64,000 nt of DNA from Sphingomonas profundi (GTDB lineage Bacteria; Pseudomonadota; Alphaproteobacteria; Sphingomonadales; Sphingomonadaceae), in the NCBI RefSeq assembly GCF_009739515.1, contig NZ_CP046535.1:2604001-2668000 (forward strand), written 5' to 3'. Positions 34,510 through 42,969 of this stretch are shown piece by piece (within the stretch, counting starts at the first letter, position 1; the number at the start of each line of letters is the position of its first letter). The notes under the pieces were generated by a model, which saw only the letters and a program-made list of their open reading frames with translations, had not been told where the DNA came from and ran no database searches. Made by a program: the position numbers and the translations under genes.

Positions 34510-35382
34510 ATGTCGGTTAGGATGGCTCTCGCGAAACTTTGCGCATGTGCGTGCGGCGGCGCCATCATCGGCGGCGGCGCGGTGCACGTGGCGGAGCGGC
34601 CGCGTCCGCGCCCGGTCATGGCCAAGCTCGTGAAGGCCAGGGCGCAGCCGGTCCGCGTCGCGCATCGCGTGGTGCGCCGGCGCACCGTCACCACCACCAC
34701 CTGCGCGCCCGGCAGCGTCACCACCGTCTCGATTCCCGCGCCGGCGCCGCAATATGCCGCGATCCCGGCGCCCTATCCGGAAATCGGGCCCGGCGGCGGC
34801 TATGGCGGCGGCCCGGTGGTGATCGGCGGCAGCGCCGGCGGCGGCTTCGGCGGCGGCGGCTTCTTCGGCGGGTTCTTCGGCGGCGGCGGCGGCGTAGGCG
34901 GCTCGGGCGGCGTGTTCATCACGTCCACCAGCAGCGGCGGCTCCACCTCCAGCGCCAGCGGCGGATCGAGCACCTCCACCGGCGGGTCGAGCACCTCCAC
35001 GGGCGGGTCGAGCACGTCGACGAGCAGCGGCGCCACCTCCACCAGCAGCGGCGCGACCAGCACCTCCACCTCCAGCGGCGCCACCAGCAGCTCGACGTCG
35101 AGCGGCGCGACCAGCACGTCCACGTCGAGCGGGGCGACCAGCACCTCCACATCCAGCGGCGCAACGAGCAGCAGCACCTCCAGCAGCACCAGCACGTCCA
35201 GCAGCACCAGCAGCTCGACGAGCAGCAGCACGTCCTCGTCGACCGGCGGCAGCACCAGCAGCGGCACCGATCCGGAACCCGTGCCCGCGCCGCCGATGGT
35301 GATCCTGTTCGGCGCGGCGGCCGGCGCGCTCGTGCTGCGCCAGCGGCTGGCCCGCAAGGCGACCACGCCCGACAAGGGCTGA
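34510..35382 (+). CDS. Ser/Thr/Gly-repeat exported protein with CTERM-like anchor
   Basis: Protein of 290 residues. Order: hydrophobic N-terminus (MALAKLCACACGGAIIGGGA), a basic Val/Arg segment, a Gly-rich block (about 98-135), a long Ser/Thr repeat of units such as STSSGA and SSTSTGG (about 137-250), then PEPVPAPPMVILFGAAAGALVL and a basic end RQRLARK. A PVPAP motif before one helix and positive residues resembles PEP-CTERM sorting tails handled by exosortase, though it is not a textbook PEP motif. The repeat region is likely glycosylated. Role probably in surface or biofilm matrix; unproven. Confidence 0.7.
   Translation: MSVRMALAKLCACACGGAIIGGGAVHVAERPRPRPVMAKLVKARAQPVRVAHRVVRRRTVTTTTCAPGSVTTVSIPAPAPQYAAIPAPYPEIGPGGGYGGGPVVIGGSAGGGFGGGGFFGGFFGGGGGVGGSGGVFITSTSSGGSTSSASGGSSTSTGGSSTSTGGSSTSTSSGATSTSSGATSTSTSSGATSSSTSSGATSTSTSSGATSTSTSSGATSSSTSSSTSTSSSTSSSTSSSTSSSTGGSTSSGTDPEPVPAPPMVILFGAAAGALVLRQRLARKATTPDKG
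34921..35256. repeat. Ser/Thr codon repeat array
   Basis: In-frame near-repeats based on AGCACCTCCACC, AGCAGCGGCGCGACC and related units, using mainly AGC, TCC, TCG and ACC codons. The array makes up more than a third of the gene. Units vary at third positions, so it is not a very recent expansion. Confidence 0.8.
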
Positions 35383-35513
35383 AAGCCGCGCAGGCCGTAC
35401 CTTTCGGCCCGCCGTTCGATCGCCTGAAGCCCAGGCGTTCCGGCGGATAAAGCCCGATCGGCTACGGCAGCTTCGTCACCGCCGGATCAGGCACACCGAT
35501 CGCGGACATGACA

Positions 35514-35545
35514 AAGGCGGGCCGGACGATCGTCCGGCCCGCCTT
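35514..35545. terminator. perfect 14-bp hairpin terminator
   Basis: AAGGCGGGCCGGAC (35514-35527) and GTCCGGCCCGCCTT (35532-35545) with a GATC loop. It lies 18 bases beyond the stop of the minus-strand duplicated-domain gene, and about 130 bases beyond the repeat-protein gene on the plus strand. The outer A-T pairs give a short U-rich end on both strands. Confidence 0.85.
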
Positions 35546-35562
35546 CCTTATGCTATCGCCGA

Positions 35563-36177
35563 TCAGCGCGACGCGGCGGCGGGCGCAGGCGTGCTGGCGG
35601 CGGCCGCCGCCTCGATCTGCGCCTTGGTCATGCTCACGATCAGGCCGTCGCCCTGCGCGGCGAAGGCGGAGAGCGGCAGTTTCACCTGCACCTTGGTCGT
35701 GTCGAGCAGCGCATATTCGCCCTCGACGGACTTGATCGTGCCGACCGAGCCGCCCGACGTGTCCTTCACGCTGGCGCCGGCCGTCACCGAGGCGGCGGTC
35801 TTGGCGGCAGCGGCGGTGGCGGCGGCGTCCACCTGATCCTTGGTCATGTTTATCACCGGCCCGTTCGGCCCCATCGCGAACGAGGTCAGCGGCAGGCCGA
35901 CATTGTTCTTGCCGGTGGCGAGCACGGCCACCTGGCCCTCGACCTTGTCAACCGTGCCGACGACGCCGCCGGCGGTATCGTACACCGTCTGGCCGGCGGC
36001 GACCTTGGTGGGCGCGGCGGCAGCGGCACCGGCGGCAGGCGCGGTGGCGGCAGCGGCCGGCGCGGTCGCGCTCGGGGCGGTCGTGGCCGTCGCGCCGGCA
36101 CCCGGCGTCGCCTGGGCGAGCACGGGCGCGCCCACGATCATCATCGCCGCAGCGGCAAGGGGAGTGAAAGTGCGCAT
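35563..36177 (-). CDS. exported protein with two tandem PRC-barrel-like repeats
   Basis: Protein of 204 residues. Signal peptide (cleavage near AQA, about 22), Ala/Pro/Thr linker, then two homologous halves at about 60-120 and 132-192. Each has the pattern G-x-V-x-D-T-x-G-G-x-V-G-T-x-x-x-V-E-G, then LPL(T/S)(S/A)FA and MTK(D/A)Q(V/I). This looks like a duplicated PRC-barrel-type beta domain, probably periplasmic. Start at MRTFTP was chosen because it begins the signal peptide. A possible general-stress promoter lies upstream. Function unknown. Confidence 0.75.
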   Translation of the reverse strand: MRTFTPLAAAAMMIVGAPVLAQATPGAGATATTAPSATAPAAAATAPAAGAAAAAPTKVAAGQTVYDTAGGVVGTVDKVEGQVAVLATGKNNVGLPLTSFAMGPNGPVINMTKDQVDAAATAAAAKTAASVTAGASVKDTSGGSVGTIKSVEGEYALLDTTKVQVKLPLSAFAAQGDGLIVSMTKAQIEAAAAASTPAPAAASR

Positions 36178-36225
36178 GATCTGACTCCAATCTGGTTGTG
36201 ACACCGAAATGTCCTCGGGAAGTTC

Positions 36226-36249
36226 AACGCAGTCAGCCTGAACGGTTCC
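36226..36249 (-). promoter_or_regulatory. possible EcfG-type general stress promoter
   Basis: On the minus strand GGAAC (36245-36249) is followed after 15 bases by CGTT (36226-36229). The alphaproteobacterial general stress sigma factor recognises GGAAC and CGTT with usually 16-17 bases between, so spacing is one short. It is about 50 bases before the ATG of the duplicated-domain gene. Confidence 0.3.
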
Positions 36250-36308
36250 CGACGCGGACGGCGAAACGCGCCGAACGGGGGACGAGCCGCGCCTCGCCGG
36301 CCATAATA

Positions 36309-36752
36309 TCAGTCGGCCGCGGCGAGGATCTTCTCGATCTGGTCGACCGGATGGCTCGTCAGATCCTTGGCGAGCTCGCCCTCGATCCGGTCGCTCACCT
36401 CCTTGTGATAATGTTTGCGCAGCTCGCCCAGGGTGCGTGGCGGCGCGACGACGATCAGCTTCTCGAAGTCGCCGCCCAGCGCGCGGCGCTTCAGCAGCGC
36501 GGCCGTCTCGGCGGCAAAGCGATCCTCCTCCTGCTGGTGGAAGTCCACCTCGCCCATCGCGCTGCCGCTCGCGCCGTGGGTGGAGGAGGCGCGGCCGGCA
36601 GCGTCCGTCTTCTGGTCGCGATCGGCCGGATTGTCCTGCTCCTCGGCGTGGACGACGGTGAGATTGAGGTGCGTCGCGTCGCCCTCGTTGCGGAAGAACA
36701 GCATCTTGCGGCCGTCGACCACGACGACGAAGCTGTTGTGGGAAACGCGCAT
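36309..36752 (-). CDS. host-attachment family protein (bacterial eRF1-like)
   Basis: Protein of 147 residues of the family annotated protein required for attachment to host cells, an archaeal release-factor-1-like fold. It begins with a strand MRVSHNSFVVVVDGRKMLFF, has a central polar loop (ADRDQKTDAAGRASSTHG), then FHQQEEDRFAAETAALL, KLIVVAPPRTLGELRKHYH and DLTSHPVDQIEKIL. The family name comes from an Agrobacterium gene; most members are not proven adhesion factors. Cytoplasmic, no signal peptide. Divergent from serS. Confidence 0.88.
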   Translation of the reverse strand: MRVSHNSFVVVVDGRKMLFFRNEGDATHLNLTVVHAEEQDNPADRDQKTDAAGRASSTHGASGSAMGEVDFHQQEEDRFAAETAALLKRRALGGDFEKLIVVAPPRTLGELRKHYHKEVSDRIEGELAKDLTSHPVDQIEKILAAAD

Positions 36753-36845
36753 ATATCTCTCCTTATTCTGCGGCGTGTCGCGGGGGTGAACGCGCCGCCG
36801 GTTGCGGGGTTGCCTGCCGCGCCGGCGGCCGTATAGCCGGGCGCC

Positions 36846-38132
36846 ATGCACGACATCCGCCTGATCCGGGACGATCCCGCCGCCTTCGACGCCGGTCTTG
36901 GCAGGCGCGGATCGGCGCCGCTCTCGTCCGAAATCCTCGGGCTGGACACCCGCCGGCGGGAGATCGCGACCGAGCTGCAGGTGGCGCAGGCGCGGCGCAA
37001 CGAAGCCTCCCGCTCGATCGGCCAGGCAAAGGCCACGAAGGACGAGGCGAGCGCGCAGGCGCTGATGGCGGAGGTCGCGGCGATCAAGGGGCGCATGCCC
37101 GTGCTGGAGGCGGAGGAAGCCGTGACGGCGGCCGATCTCGAACGGCGCCTCGCCGCCCTGCCCAACCTGCCCGCCGCCGACGTGCCGGAGGGCGCCGACG
37201 AGGAGGAGAATGTCGAGGTCGCCCGCTGGGGCACGCCGCGCGACTTCGCCTTCCCCACGCGCGAACATCCCGACTTCGCCGGTCCGCTCGGCCTGGATTT
37301 CGAGGCGGCGGCGGCGATGTCCGGCGCGCGCTTCGCCGTGCTGCGCGGCGGCATGGCGCGGCTCAACCGCGCGCTGGGCGCCTTCATGCTCGATCGCCAG
37401 ACGGCCGCCGGCTATACGGAGGTCGTGCCGCCACTGCTGGTGCGCGACGCGGCCCTGTTCGGCACCGGCCAGCTGCCGAAGTTCGAGGAAGACCTGTTCC
37501 GCACGACCGACGGCCGCTTCCTGATCCCCACCGCCGAAGTAAGCCTCACCAACCTCGTGCGCGAGCAGATCGTCGAAGAGGCGACGCTGCCGCTGCGCTT
37601 CACCGCGCTCACCCCCTGCTTCCGCTCGGAGGCCGGGGCCGCCGGTCGCGATACGCGCGGGCTGATCCGCCAGCACCAGTTCGAGAAGGTGGAGCTCGTC
37701 GCGATCGCCACGCCCGAACAGTCCGAGGGCGAGCATGAAAAGATGGTCGCCGCCGCCGAGGCGATCCTGCGGGCGCTGGAGCTGCCCTATCGCCGCATGC
37801 TGCTCTGCGCCGGCGACATGGGCTTCTCGGCCCGCAAGACGTTCGATCTGGAGGTCTGGCTGCCCGGCCAGCAGCGCTATCGGGAGATCAGCAGCGTCTC
37901 CAACTGCGGCGATTTCCAGGCCCGCCGCATGGAGGCGCGCTGCCGCGTGGCGGGCGGGAAGGGCACCCGCTTCGTCCACACGCTGAACGGTTCCGGCCTC
38001 GCCGTTGGCCGTGCCTTGGTGGCGGTGCTGGAAAATTATCAGGAGGCGGACGGCTCGGTTCGCATTCCCGACGCACTGCGCCCGTACATGGGCGACATAG
38101 ACCGCCTTACGGCCGGGCCGGAGCAAGCCTGA
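36846..38132 (+). CDS. serS: seryl-tRNA synthetase
   Basis: Class II synthetase of 428 residues charging tRNA-Ser. The N-terminal coiled coil (about 27-105) binds the tRNA long arm. Catalytic motifs: [20 protein letters not shown] (motif 2), [29 protein letters not shown] with NCGDFQARR, and motif 3 [16 protein letters not shown]. surE begins in the stop codon (TGATG at 38130-38134), so the two are co-translated. Confidence 0.98.
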   Translation: MHDIRLIRDDPAAFDAGLGRRGSAPLSSEILGLDTRRREIATELQVAQARRNEASRSIGQAKATKDEASAQALMAEVAAIKGRMPVLEAEEAVTAADLERRLAALPNLPAADVPEGADEEENVEVARWGTPRDFAFPTREHPDFAGPLGLDFEAAAAMSGARFAVLRGGMARLNRALGAFMLDRQTAAGYTEVVPPLLVRDAALFGTGQLPKFEEDLFRTTDGRFLIPTAEVSLTNLVREQIVEEATLPLRFTALTPCFRSEAGAAGRDTRGLIRQHQFEKVELVAIATPEQSEGEHEKMVAAAEAILRALELPYRRMLLCAGDMGFSARKTFDLEVWLPGQQRYREISSVSNCGDFQARRMEARCRVAGGKGTRFVHTLNGSGLAVGRALVAVLENYQEADGSVRIPDALRPYMGDIDRLTAGPEQA

Positions 38133-38896
38133 TGCGCATCCTGCTGACCAATGACGACGGCATCCACGCCACCGGCCTGAAGGTGCTGGAGGCGATCGCC
38201 CGCACCCTCTCCGACGACGTCACCGTCGTCGCCCCGGCGGAGGAGATGTCCGGCGCCGGCCACTCGCTCACGCTCACCCGGCCCGTGCGCCTGCGCCGGC
38301 ACGGCGATCGCCGCTTCTCGGTCAGCGGCACGCCGACCGATTCGGTGATGATGGCGGTGGCCGAGGTGATGCGGGATGCGAAGCCCGACCTGATCCTCTC
38401 CGGCATCAACCGCGGCGCCAATCTGGCCGAGGACGTGACCTATTCGGGCACCGTATCGGCCGCGATGGAAGGCACGCTCGCCGGCATCCGATCGATCGCG
38501 CTGAGCCAGGTCTACGCCCGGCGCGGCATGGGCGATGCCGTCACGTTCGAGGCGGCCGAGGCGTGGGGCGCCCGCGTGCTGGCGCCGCTGCTGGACGAGC
38601 CGTGGGTGCCGGGCACGCTGACCAACATCAACTTCCCGCCGGTGCCGGCCGATCAGGTGCGCGGCATCAAGGTCGTCCAGCAGGGCCTGCGCGACTATGG
38701 CCGGCTGGAGATCGTGAAGGGCGACGATCCGCGCGGCTTCCCTTATTACTGGTTCTCGCTGGGCGGCACGGTGGACCGTATCCCCGGCGAGACGGATCTG
38801 GAGGCGATCGCCGACGGCTATGTCTCGGTGACGCCGCTGCACCTCGATCTCACCCACGGCCCATCGCTGGCGCGTCTCGCCGCGCGCTATGTCTGA
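38132..38896 (+). CDS. surE: 5'-/3'-nucleotidase SurE
   Basis: Metal-dependent nucleotidase of 254 residues acting on nucleoside monophosphates and short polyphosphates. The metal site starts with N-D8-D9-G (ILLTNDDG), followed by PAEEMSGAGHSLT, GTPTDSVMMAV and SGINRGANLAEDVTYSGTVSAAMEG. Usual length. In many proteobacteria surE is followed by pcm and nlpD. Here an NlpD-like gene follows, but pcm is missing; only a 23-codon open frame overlaps the surE stop. Confidence 0.97.
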   Translation: MRILLTNDDGIHATGLKVLEAIARTLSDDVTVVAPAEEMSGAGHSLTLTRPVRLRRHGDRRFSVSGTPTDSVMMAVAEVMRDAKPDLILSGINRGANLAEDVTYSGTVSAAMEGTLAGIRSIALSQVYARRGMGDAVTFEAAEAWGARVLAPLLDEPWVPGTLTNINFPPVPADQVRGIKVVQQGLRDYGRLEIVKGDDPRGFPYYWFSLGGTVDRIPGETDLEAIADGYVSVTPLHLDLTHGPSLARLAARYV

Positions 38897-38960
38897 AAGC
38901 CGGCGCGGCCGCGCCGAGCCGGGCCTGATGGTCGCCGTGGCCGCGACGATCCGGGTCTGA
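38889..38960 (+). CDS. possible 23-codon remnant at the usual pcm position
   Basis: An ATG inside the last codons of surE (38889-38891) opens a 23-codon frame, starting MSESRRGRAEPGLM, ending at TGA 38960. The 8-base overlap with surE is like a real operon junction, but the peptide has no recognisable domain. It could be a small protein, a relic of pcm, or chance. Confidence 0.2.
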   Translation: MSESRRGRAEPGLMVAVAATIRV

Positions 38961-39021
38961 TGGCCGGCCGGTCGCACCCGGCCGCTGGCGCGGCGACGCC
39001 GATCTGGTAGGAGCAGGCGAG

Positions 39022-40140
39022 ATGCCGCAGCAGCGCCCTCCCGCCCGCTTGCTCCCGCCGCTCGCCGCCGCGGCGCTCGGCGCGCTGGCGCTGGCCGGCT
39101 GCATCCCCGGCAACCGCCCCGATCCGGCGCCCGCGCCCGCCCTCGATCCCGCCTCGCCGCCGCCCGCGCCGGAGAGCGCCGCCCCGGACATACCGCCGCA
39201 GCCGCCGGTCGAGGTGCCGTCCGCCGCCGCGCCGCCGCCGTTCAAGATCACCGCCGTCGTGCCGAACGCGCGGGAGAGTGCGGCCGGCACCTACAAGGTG
39301 ATTGCGGGCGACACGCTGCGCCGCATCTCCGACCGCACCGGCGCGGGATCGGAGGCGATCGCCCGCGCCAACGGCCTCGTGCCGCCGTTCACGATCAAGG
39401 CGGGGCAGACGCTGAGGATCCCGGCCGGCCGCTGGCACCGCGTGGCCGCGGGCGAGACCGGCATCGCCATCGCCCGCGCCTATGGCGTGGAATGGTCGCG
39501 CATCGTCGCCGCCAACGGGCTGGAGGAGCCGTATATCCTGCGCACCGGCCAACGCCTGATGCTGCCGAGCGCGGCGGAGGTGGCAGCGATGTCGGTGGAG
39601 GCGCGCGCCGCCGCCTTCCAGCTCGATATCGGCGACATCATCTCCGGTGGCGAGCCGGCGCTCGTCGCCGGCGCCCGGCCGGTCAAGCCGCGGCCGGCCG
39701 CACCCGGGGCCGCGCCGCTGCCGCCCACCAGCGCTGTCGCCGCCGCCTCCCGCTTCGACGGCCGCTTCGCCTGGCCGCTCACCGGGCCGATCCTCACTCG
39801 CTTCGGCCCCTATGGCAGCGGGCGGCGCAGCGACGGGATCAACATCGCCGTGGCCATGGACACGCCGATCCGCGCGGCGGCCGATGGCGTTGTGCTCTAC
39901 GCCGGCACCGACATCGCGGTCTATGGCGGCCTCATCCTGATCCGCCACAGCGACAAGTGGACGACGGCCTACGGCCATGCCGGCGAGCTGCTGGTCGCGC
40001 GCGGGCAGGCGGTGAAGAAGGGGCAGGTGATCGCCCGCGCCGGCGAGTCCGGATCGGCGGAGACGCCGCAGCTGCATTTCGAGATCCGCCAGGGGCGCAA
40101 GCCGGTCGATCCCGTGCAATATCTGCCCCGGCGCGGCTGA
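39022..40140 (+). CDS. NlpD-like LysM / M23 lipoprotein
   Basis: Lipoprotein of 372 residues (lipobox LALAGC, C27), with a Pro/Ala linker, two LysM domains (about 88-180: [16 protein letters not shown], then [17 protein letters not shown]) and a C-terminal M23 domain ([28 protein letters not shown]). The first zinc histidine of active M23 enzymes is replaced ([10 protein letters not shown]), as in NlpD and EnvC, so it is probably a non-catalytic activator of cell-wall amidases at division. It lies downstream of surE and upstream of rimO. Confidence 0.88.
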   Translation: MPQQRPPARLLPPLAAAALGALALAGCIPGNRPDPAPAPALDPASPPPAPESAAPDIPPQPPVEVPSAAAPPPFKITAVVPNARESAAGTYKVIAGDTLRRISDRTGAGSEAIARANGLVPPFTIKAGQTLRIPAGRWHRVAAGETGIAIARAYGVEWSRIVAANGLEEPYILRTGQRLMLPSAAEVAAMSVEARAAAFQLDIGDIISGGEPALVAGARPVKPRPAAPGAAPLPPTSAVAAASRFDGRFAWPLTGPILTRFGPYGSGRRSDGINIAVAMDTPIRAAADGVVLYAGTDIAVYGGLILIRHSDKWTTAYGHAGELLVARGQAVKKGQVIARAGESGSAETPQLHFEIRQGRKPVDPVQYLPRRG

Positions 40141-40201
40141 GGCGGGCGGCACGGCGGCGACTCGCATTTGCGCGCCCGATCCACTATGTGCGCGCGCTCC
40201 C

Positions 40202-41554
40202 ATGGCAACGATACTCCCCTCCCCGCCCAAGGTCGGCATGGTCTCGCTCGGCTGTCCGAAGAATCTCGTCGACAGCGAGCGGATCCTCACGCGGCTGCGC
40301 GCCGACGGCTACCGCATGTCGCCCGATTATGCGGGGGCGGACGTGGTGCTGGTGAACACCTGCGGCTTCCTCGATTCCGCCAAGGAGGAGAGCCTGGAGG
40401 CGATTGGCGAGGCCATGGCCGAGAATGGCCGCGTGATCGTCACCGGCTGCATGGGGCAGGAGGCGGAGGCGATCCGCGCCCGCTTCCCGCACGTCCTGGC
40501 CGTCACGGGCGCGCATCAGTATGAGGAGGTGGTCGGCGCCGTGCGCACCGCCGCGCCGATGCCGCCGTCCGCCTATCTCGATCTCGTGCCCACCGCCCGC
40601 GCGGGCGAGGGCGACCTGAAGCTCACGCCGCGCCACTACAGCTATCTCAAGATCTCCGAGGGCTGCAACCATCGCTGCGCCTTCTGCATCATCCCGTCGT
40701 TGCGCGGCGATCTCGTGAGCCGCCGGCCCGATGCGATCCTGCGCGAGGCCGAGAAGCTGGTCGCGGCCGGCACGCGGGAACTGCTCGTCATCAGCCAGGA
40801 CACGTCAGCCTACGGCCTGGACCTGCGCCACGCCAGCGACTGGCAGTGGAAGGGGGCGCCGGTCCGCGCGCACATGACCGATCTGGCGCGCGAGCTGGGC
40901 CGGCTCGGCGCGTGGGTGCGGCTGCACTATGTCTACCCCTATCCGCACGTCGATCGGGTGATCCCGCTGATGGCCGAGGGGCTGGTGCTGCCCTATCTCG
41001 ACATCCCGTTCCAGCATGCCGCCCCTGGCGTGCTGCGCGCGATGAAGCGCCCGGCGAACGAGGCGCGCGTGCTGGAGCGGCTGGCCGCGTGGCGCGCGAT
41101 CTGCCCCGATATCGCCATCCGCTCCACCTTCGTCGTCGGCTTTCCGGGGGAGACCGAGGCGGACTTCGAGTATCTGCTCCAGTGGCTGGACGAGGCGCAA
41201 CTCGACCGCGTCGGCGCCTTCCGCTTCGAGCCCGTCGCCGGCGCCGCCGCCAACGCGCTGCCCGGCCACGTGCCGGACGAGGTGAAGGAGGAACGCTACG
41301 CCCGCATCATGGCGCGCACCGCCGCCATCTCCGCCGCCAAGCTGGCCGCCAGGATCGGCCGCACGCTGGACGTGATCGTCGACGAGGTGGACGAGGACGG
41401 CGGCGCCAACGCCCGCTCGACGGCCGACGCGCCGGAGATCGACGGCACCGTCTTCCTGCGCGACGCCGCCGGCCTGAAGCCCGGCGACATCGTGCCGGTC
41501 GTCATCGAGGATGCCGACGAGCACGACCTCTACGGCGTCCCGGTGGCGGCATAG
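40202..41554 (+). CDS. rimO: ribosomal protein S12 methylthiotransferase RimO
   Basis: Radical-SAM enzyme of 450 residues that methylthiolates an aspartate of ribosomal protein S12. The N-terminal UPF0004 domain has cluster cysteines C18 ([12 protein letters not shown]), C54 (VNTCGF) and C83 (VTGCMGQ). The radical-SAM cluster is C155-x3-C159-x2-C162 (GCNHRCAFC). The TRAM domain is at the C-terminus. The [14 protein letters not shown] start region distinguishes RimO from MiaB. Confidence 0.97.
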   Translation: MATILPSPPKVGMVSLGCPKNLVDSERILTRLRADGYRMSPDYAGADVVLVNTCGFLDSAKEESLEAIGEAMAENGRVIVTGCMGQEAEAIRARFPHVLAVTGAHQYEEVVGAVRTAAPMPPSAYLDLVPTARAGEGDLKLTPRHYSYLKISEGCNHRCAFCIIPSLRGDLVSRRPDAILREAEKLVAAGTRELLVISQDTSAYGLDLRHASDWQWKGAPVRAHMTDLARELGRLGAWVRLHYVYPYPHVDRVIPLMAEGLVLPYLDIPFQHAAPGVLRAMKRPANEARVLERLAAWRAICPDIAIRSTFVVGFPGETEADFEYLLQWLDEAQLDRVGAFRFEPVAGAAANALPGHVPDEVKEERYARIMARTAAISAAKLAARIGRTLDVIVDEVDEDGGANARSTADAPEIDGTVFLRDAAGLKPGDIVPVVIEDADEHDLYGVPVAA

Positions 41555-41600
41555 ACGGCGCTACGGCGTATCGACACTCAGCTTTGCACGTCCGCCCATT

Positions 41601-41683
41601 CTGAGGAGGGGCTGAGCAGAGGCGAAGATCCGTCTCGAAGGACCCTTCGAGACGCCATTTCGACATGCTCAATGGCTCCTCAG
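41601..41683. repeat. REP-like palindromic intergenic element
   Basis: The element is built from nested inverted repeats: CTGAGGAG (41601-41608) with CTCCTCAG (41676-41683), TGAGCA (41613-41618) with TGCTCA (41666-41671), and a central hairpin GTCTCGAAG (41632-41640), loop GACC, CTTCGAGAC (41645-41653). It lies between rimO and the GDSL gene with no open frame. The CTCGAAGG...CCTTCGAGAC type is familiar from sphingomonad intergenic REP/BIME sequences. Only one copy was noticed in this window. It may also terminate rimO transcription. Confidence 0.65.
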
Positions 41684-41756
41684 GGTAAGCGGTTTGGATA
41701 GTGCGGGAAGAAGTCGGCTTCCTCCGCTCGATGTCGATCCGCCCTATAACGCCGCG

Positions 41757-42740
41757 TCAGGCGAGCGCCGCGCGCCGCTCCCACGCGGCTTTCCGCCGCA
41801 GCAGCGATCCGATCATGCCGAAGCCCAGCACCAGCTGGAGCCACACCGCCGGTTCCGGCACGCTGCTGATCCCCAACTGCGCGCCGATCTCGTTGGCCAG
41901 CGCGACATGCACCGGCGCGGTTGGATGGGTGCCGTCAAAGCTGAAATAGCCGGTGCAGTCCGGCGGTCCGCTGCCCGTCAGCTGTCCGGGGATGCACGGC
42001 GTCGTGAAATTGACGTCGGCGGGCAGGCCGAAGGCGGCGGGATCGGCCTGCAACCGACCGAAGAAATCGAAGAAGTCGAAGCGATAGAGCGAGGCGGTGA
42101 GCGTCGGCGTGAGCGCATCCAGCCCCAGATCGAGCTTCGCCTGCAGCGCCCTGCCCTCCGCCTCCAGTGGGTTGGGCACGCCCGCGATCAGGATGCGCGT
42201 CGCGCCACCCGAGTTCAGCGTGCTGATCGTGTTGACGATGTTCGAGACGTAGAGGTCGCTATACGCATCCGTGCTGAGGCCGTAGGTGTCGCCGCTCTGG
42301 ATGGCGTTGACGTCGTTGTTGCCGAAGTTGAGGACGTAGAGCCCGTTCGGATCGATCGCGCCGCCGGTCCGGCCCGTATAGATGCCGAACTGGCTGTTCA
42401 GCCCGGGCACGTTGTAGCCGAGCAGCGTCGTGTCGCCGGCGGCGCGCGCCCCGCCCACCGCATAATTGTCCCCGCCGCCGTCCAGATAGGCGACGGAGGT
42501 GTGGCCGGTGATCCGCTGGCTGAGGATATCGGTGTAGACCGGGCCGTTGGTGAAGCGGCCGTCGAAATAGCCCAGCCCTTCCTGCGCGACCGCGCCGTTC
42601 GTTCCGATATAGGCGTTGCCGGCATCGACCAGGCTGTCGCCGAACACGTAGAGCGCGGTCGGCCGGCTCGCCGCGGCGGCTGGCGCCACGTTGACCAGCC
42701 CGACGGCGGCGACAGCGGCGACGAACAGCGGCTTCATCAT
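41757..42740 (-). CDS. PEP-CTERM-sorted GDSL/SGNH esterase
   Basis: Exported protein of 327 residues. Signal peptide (about 1-24), GDSL block I YVFGDSLVDAGNAY with nucleophile S36, Gly/Asn blocks (LNFGNNDVNAI), and block V FDGTHPTAPVH with the Asp-His pair. It ends in a PEPxxWA-type tail: VPEPAVWLQLVLGFG, then a hydrophobic helix and RRKAAWERR, a signal for exosortase-type processing. Probably a surface or secreted esterase/lipase. Start at 42740 has GGGGA 7 bases upstream; ATG 42737 is adjacent. Confidence 0.9.
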   Translation of the reverse strand: MMKPLFVAAVAAVGLVNVAPAAAASRPTALYVFGDSLVDAGNAYIGTNGAVAQEGLGYFDGRFTNGPVYTDILSQRITGHTSVAYLDGGGDNYAVGGARAAGDTTLLGYNVPGLNSQFGIYTGRTGGAIDPNGLYVLNFGNNDVNAIQSGDTYGLSTDAYSDLYVSNIVNTISTLNSGGATRILIAGVPNPLEAEGRALQAKLDLGLDALTPTLTASLYRFDFFDFFGRLQADPAAFGLPADVNFTTPCIPGQLTGSGPPDCTGYFSFDGTHPTAPVHVALANEIGAQLGISSVPEPAVWLQLVLGFGMIGSLLRRKAAWERRAALA

Positions 42741-42969
42741 GACGGCTTCCCCCTTGCGATATATGGTAAATAGCATCGCGGCGCCGCCCCGGCCAAGGAT
42801 AATCCCTGCCGCCGCGCGTCGAATGACGATCCCCCTCGTTCTTTTCCTGTCGGCACCGCGACGGCGCGTCGGCCGCCGATCGTCGCGCCGGGTTTACGCC
42901 CCCATTTCGCGCGTGAATGCGTTGGTCCGGTCCGCTAACCCGGCGGGATCGCACAGCATAAGGCGCCGC

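Noticed and set aside
34921-35256. CRISPR-like or satellite array
   Set aside because: The repeats are in-frame Ser/Thr codons within a gene and have no unique spacers.
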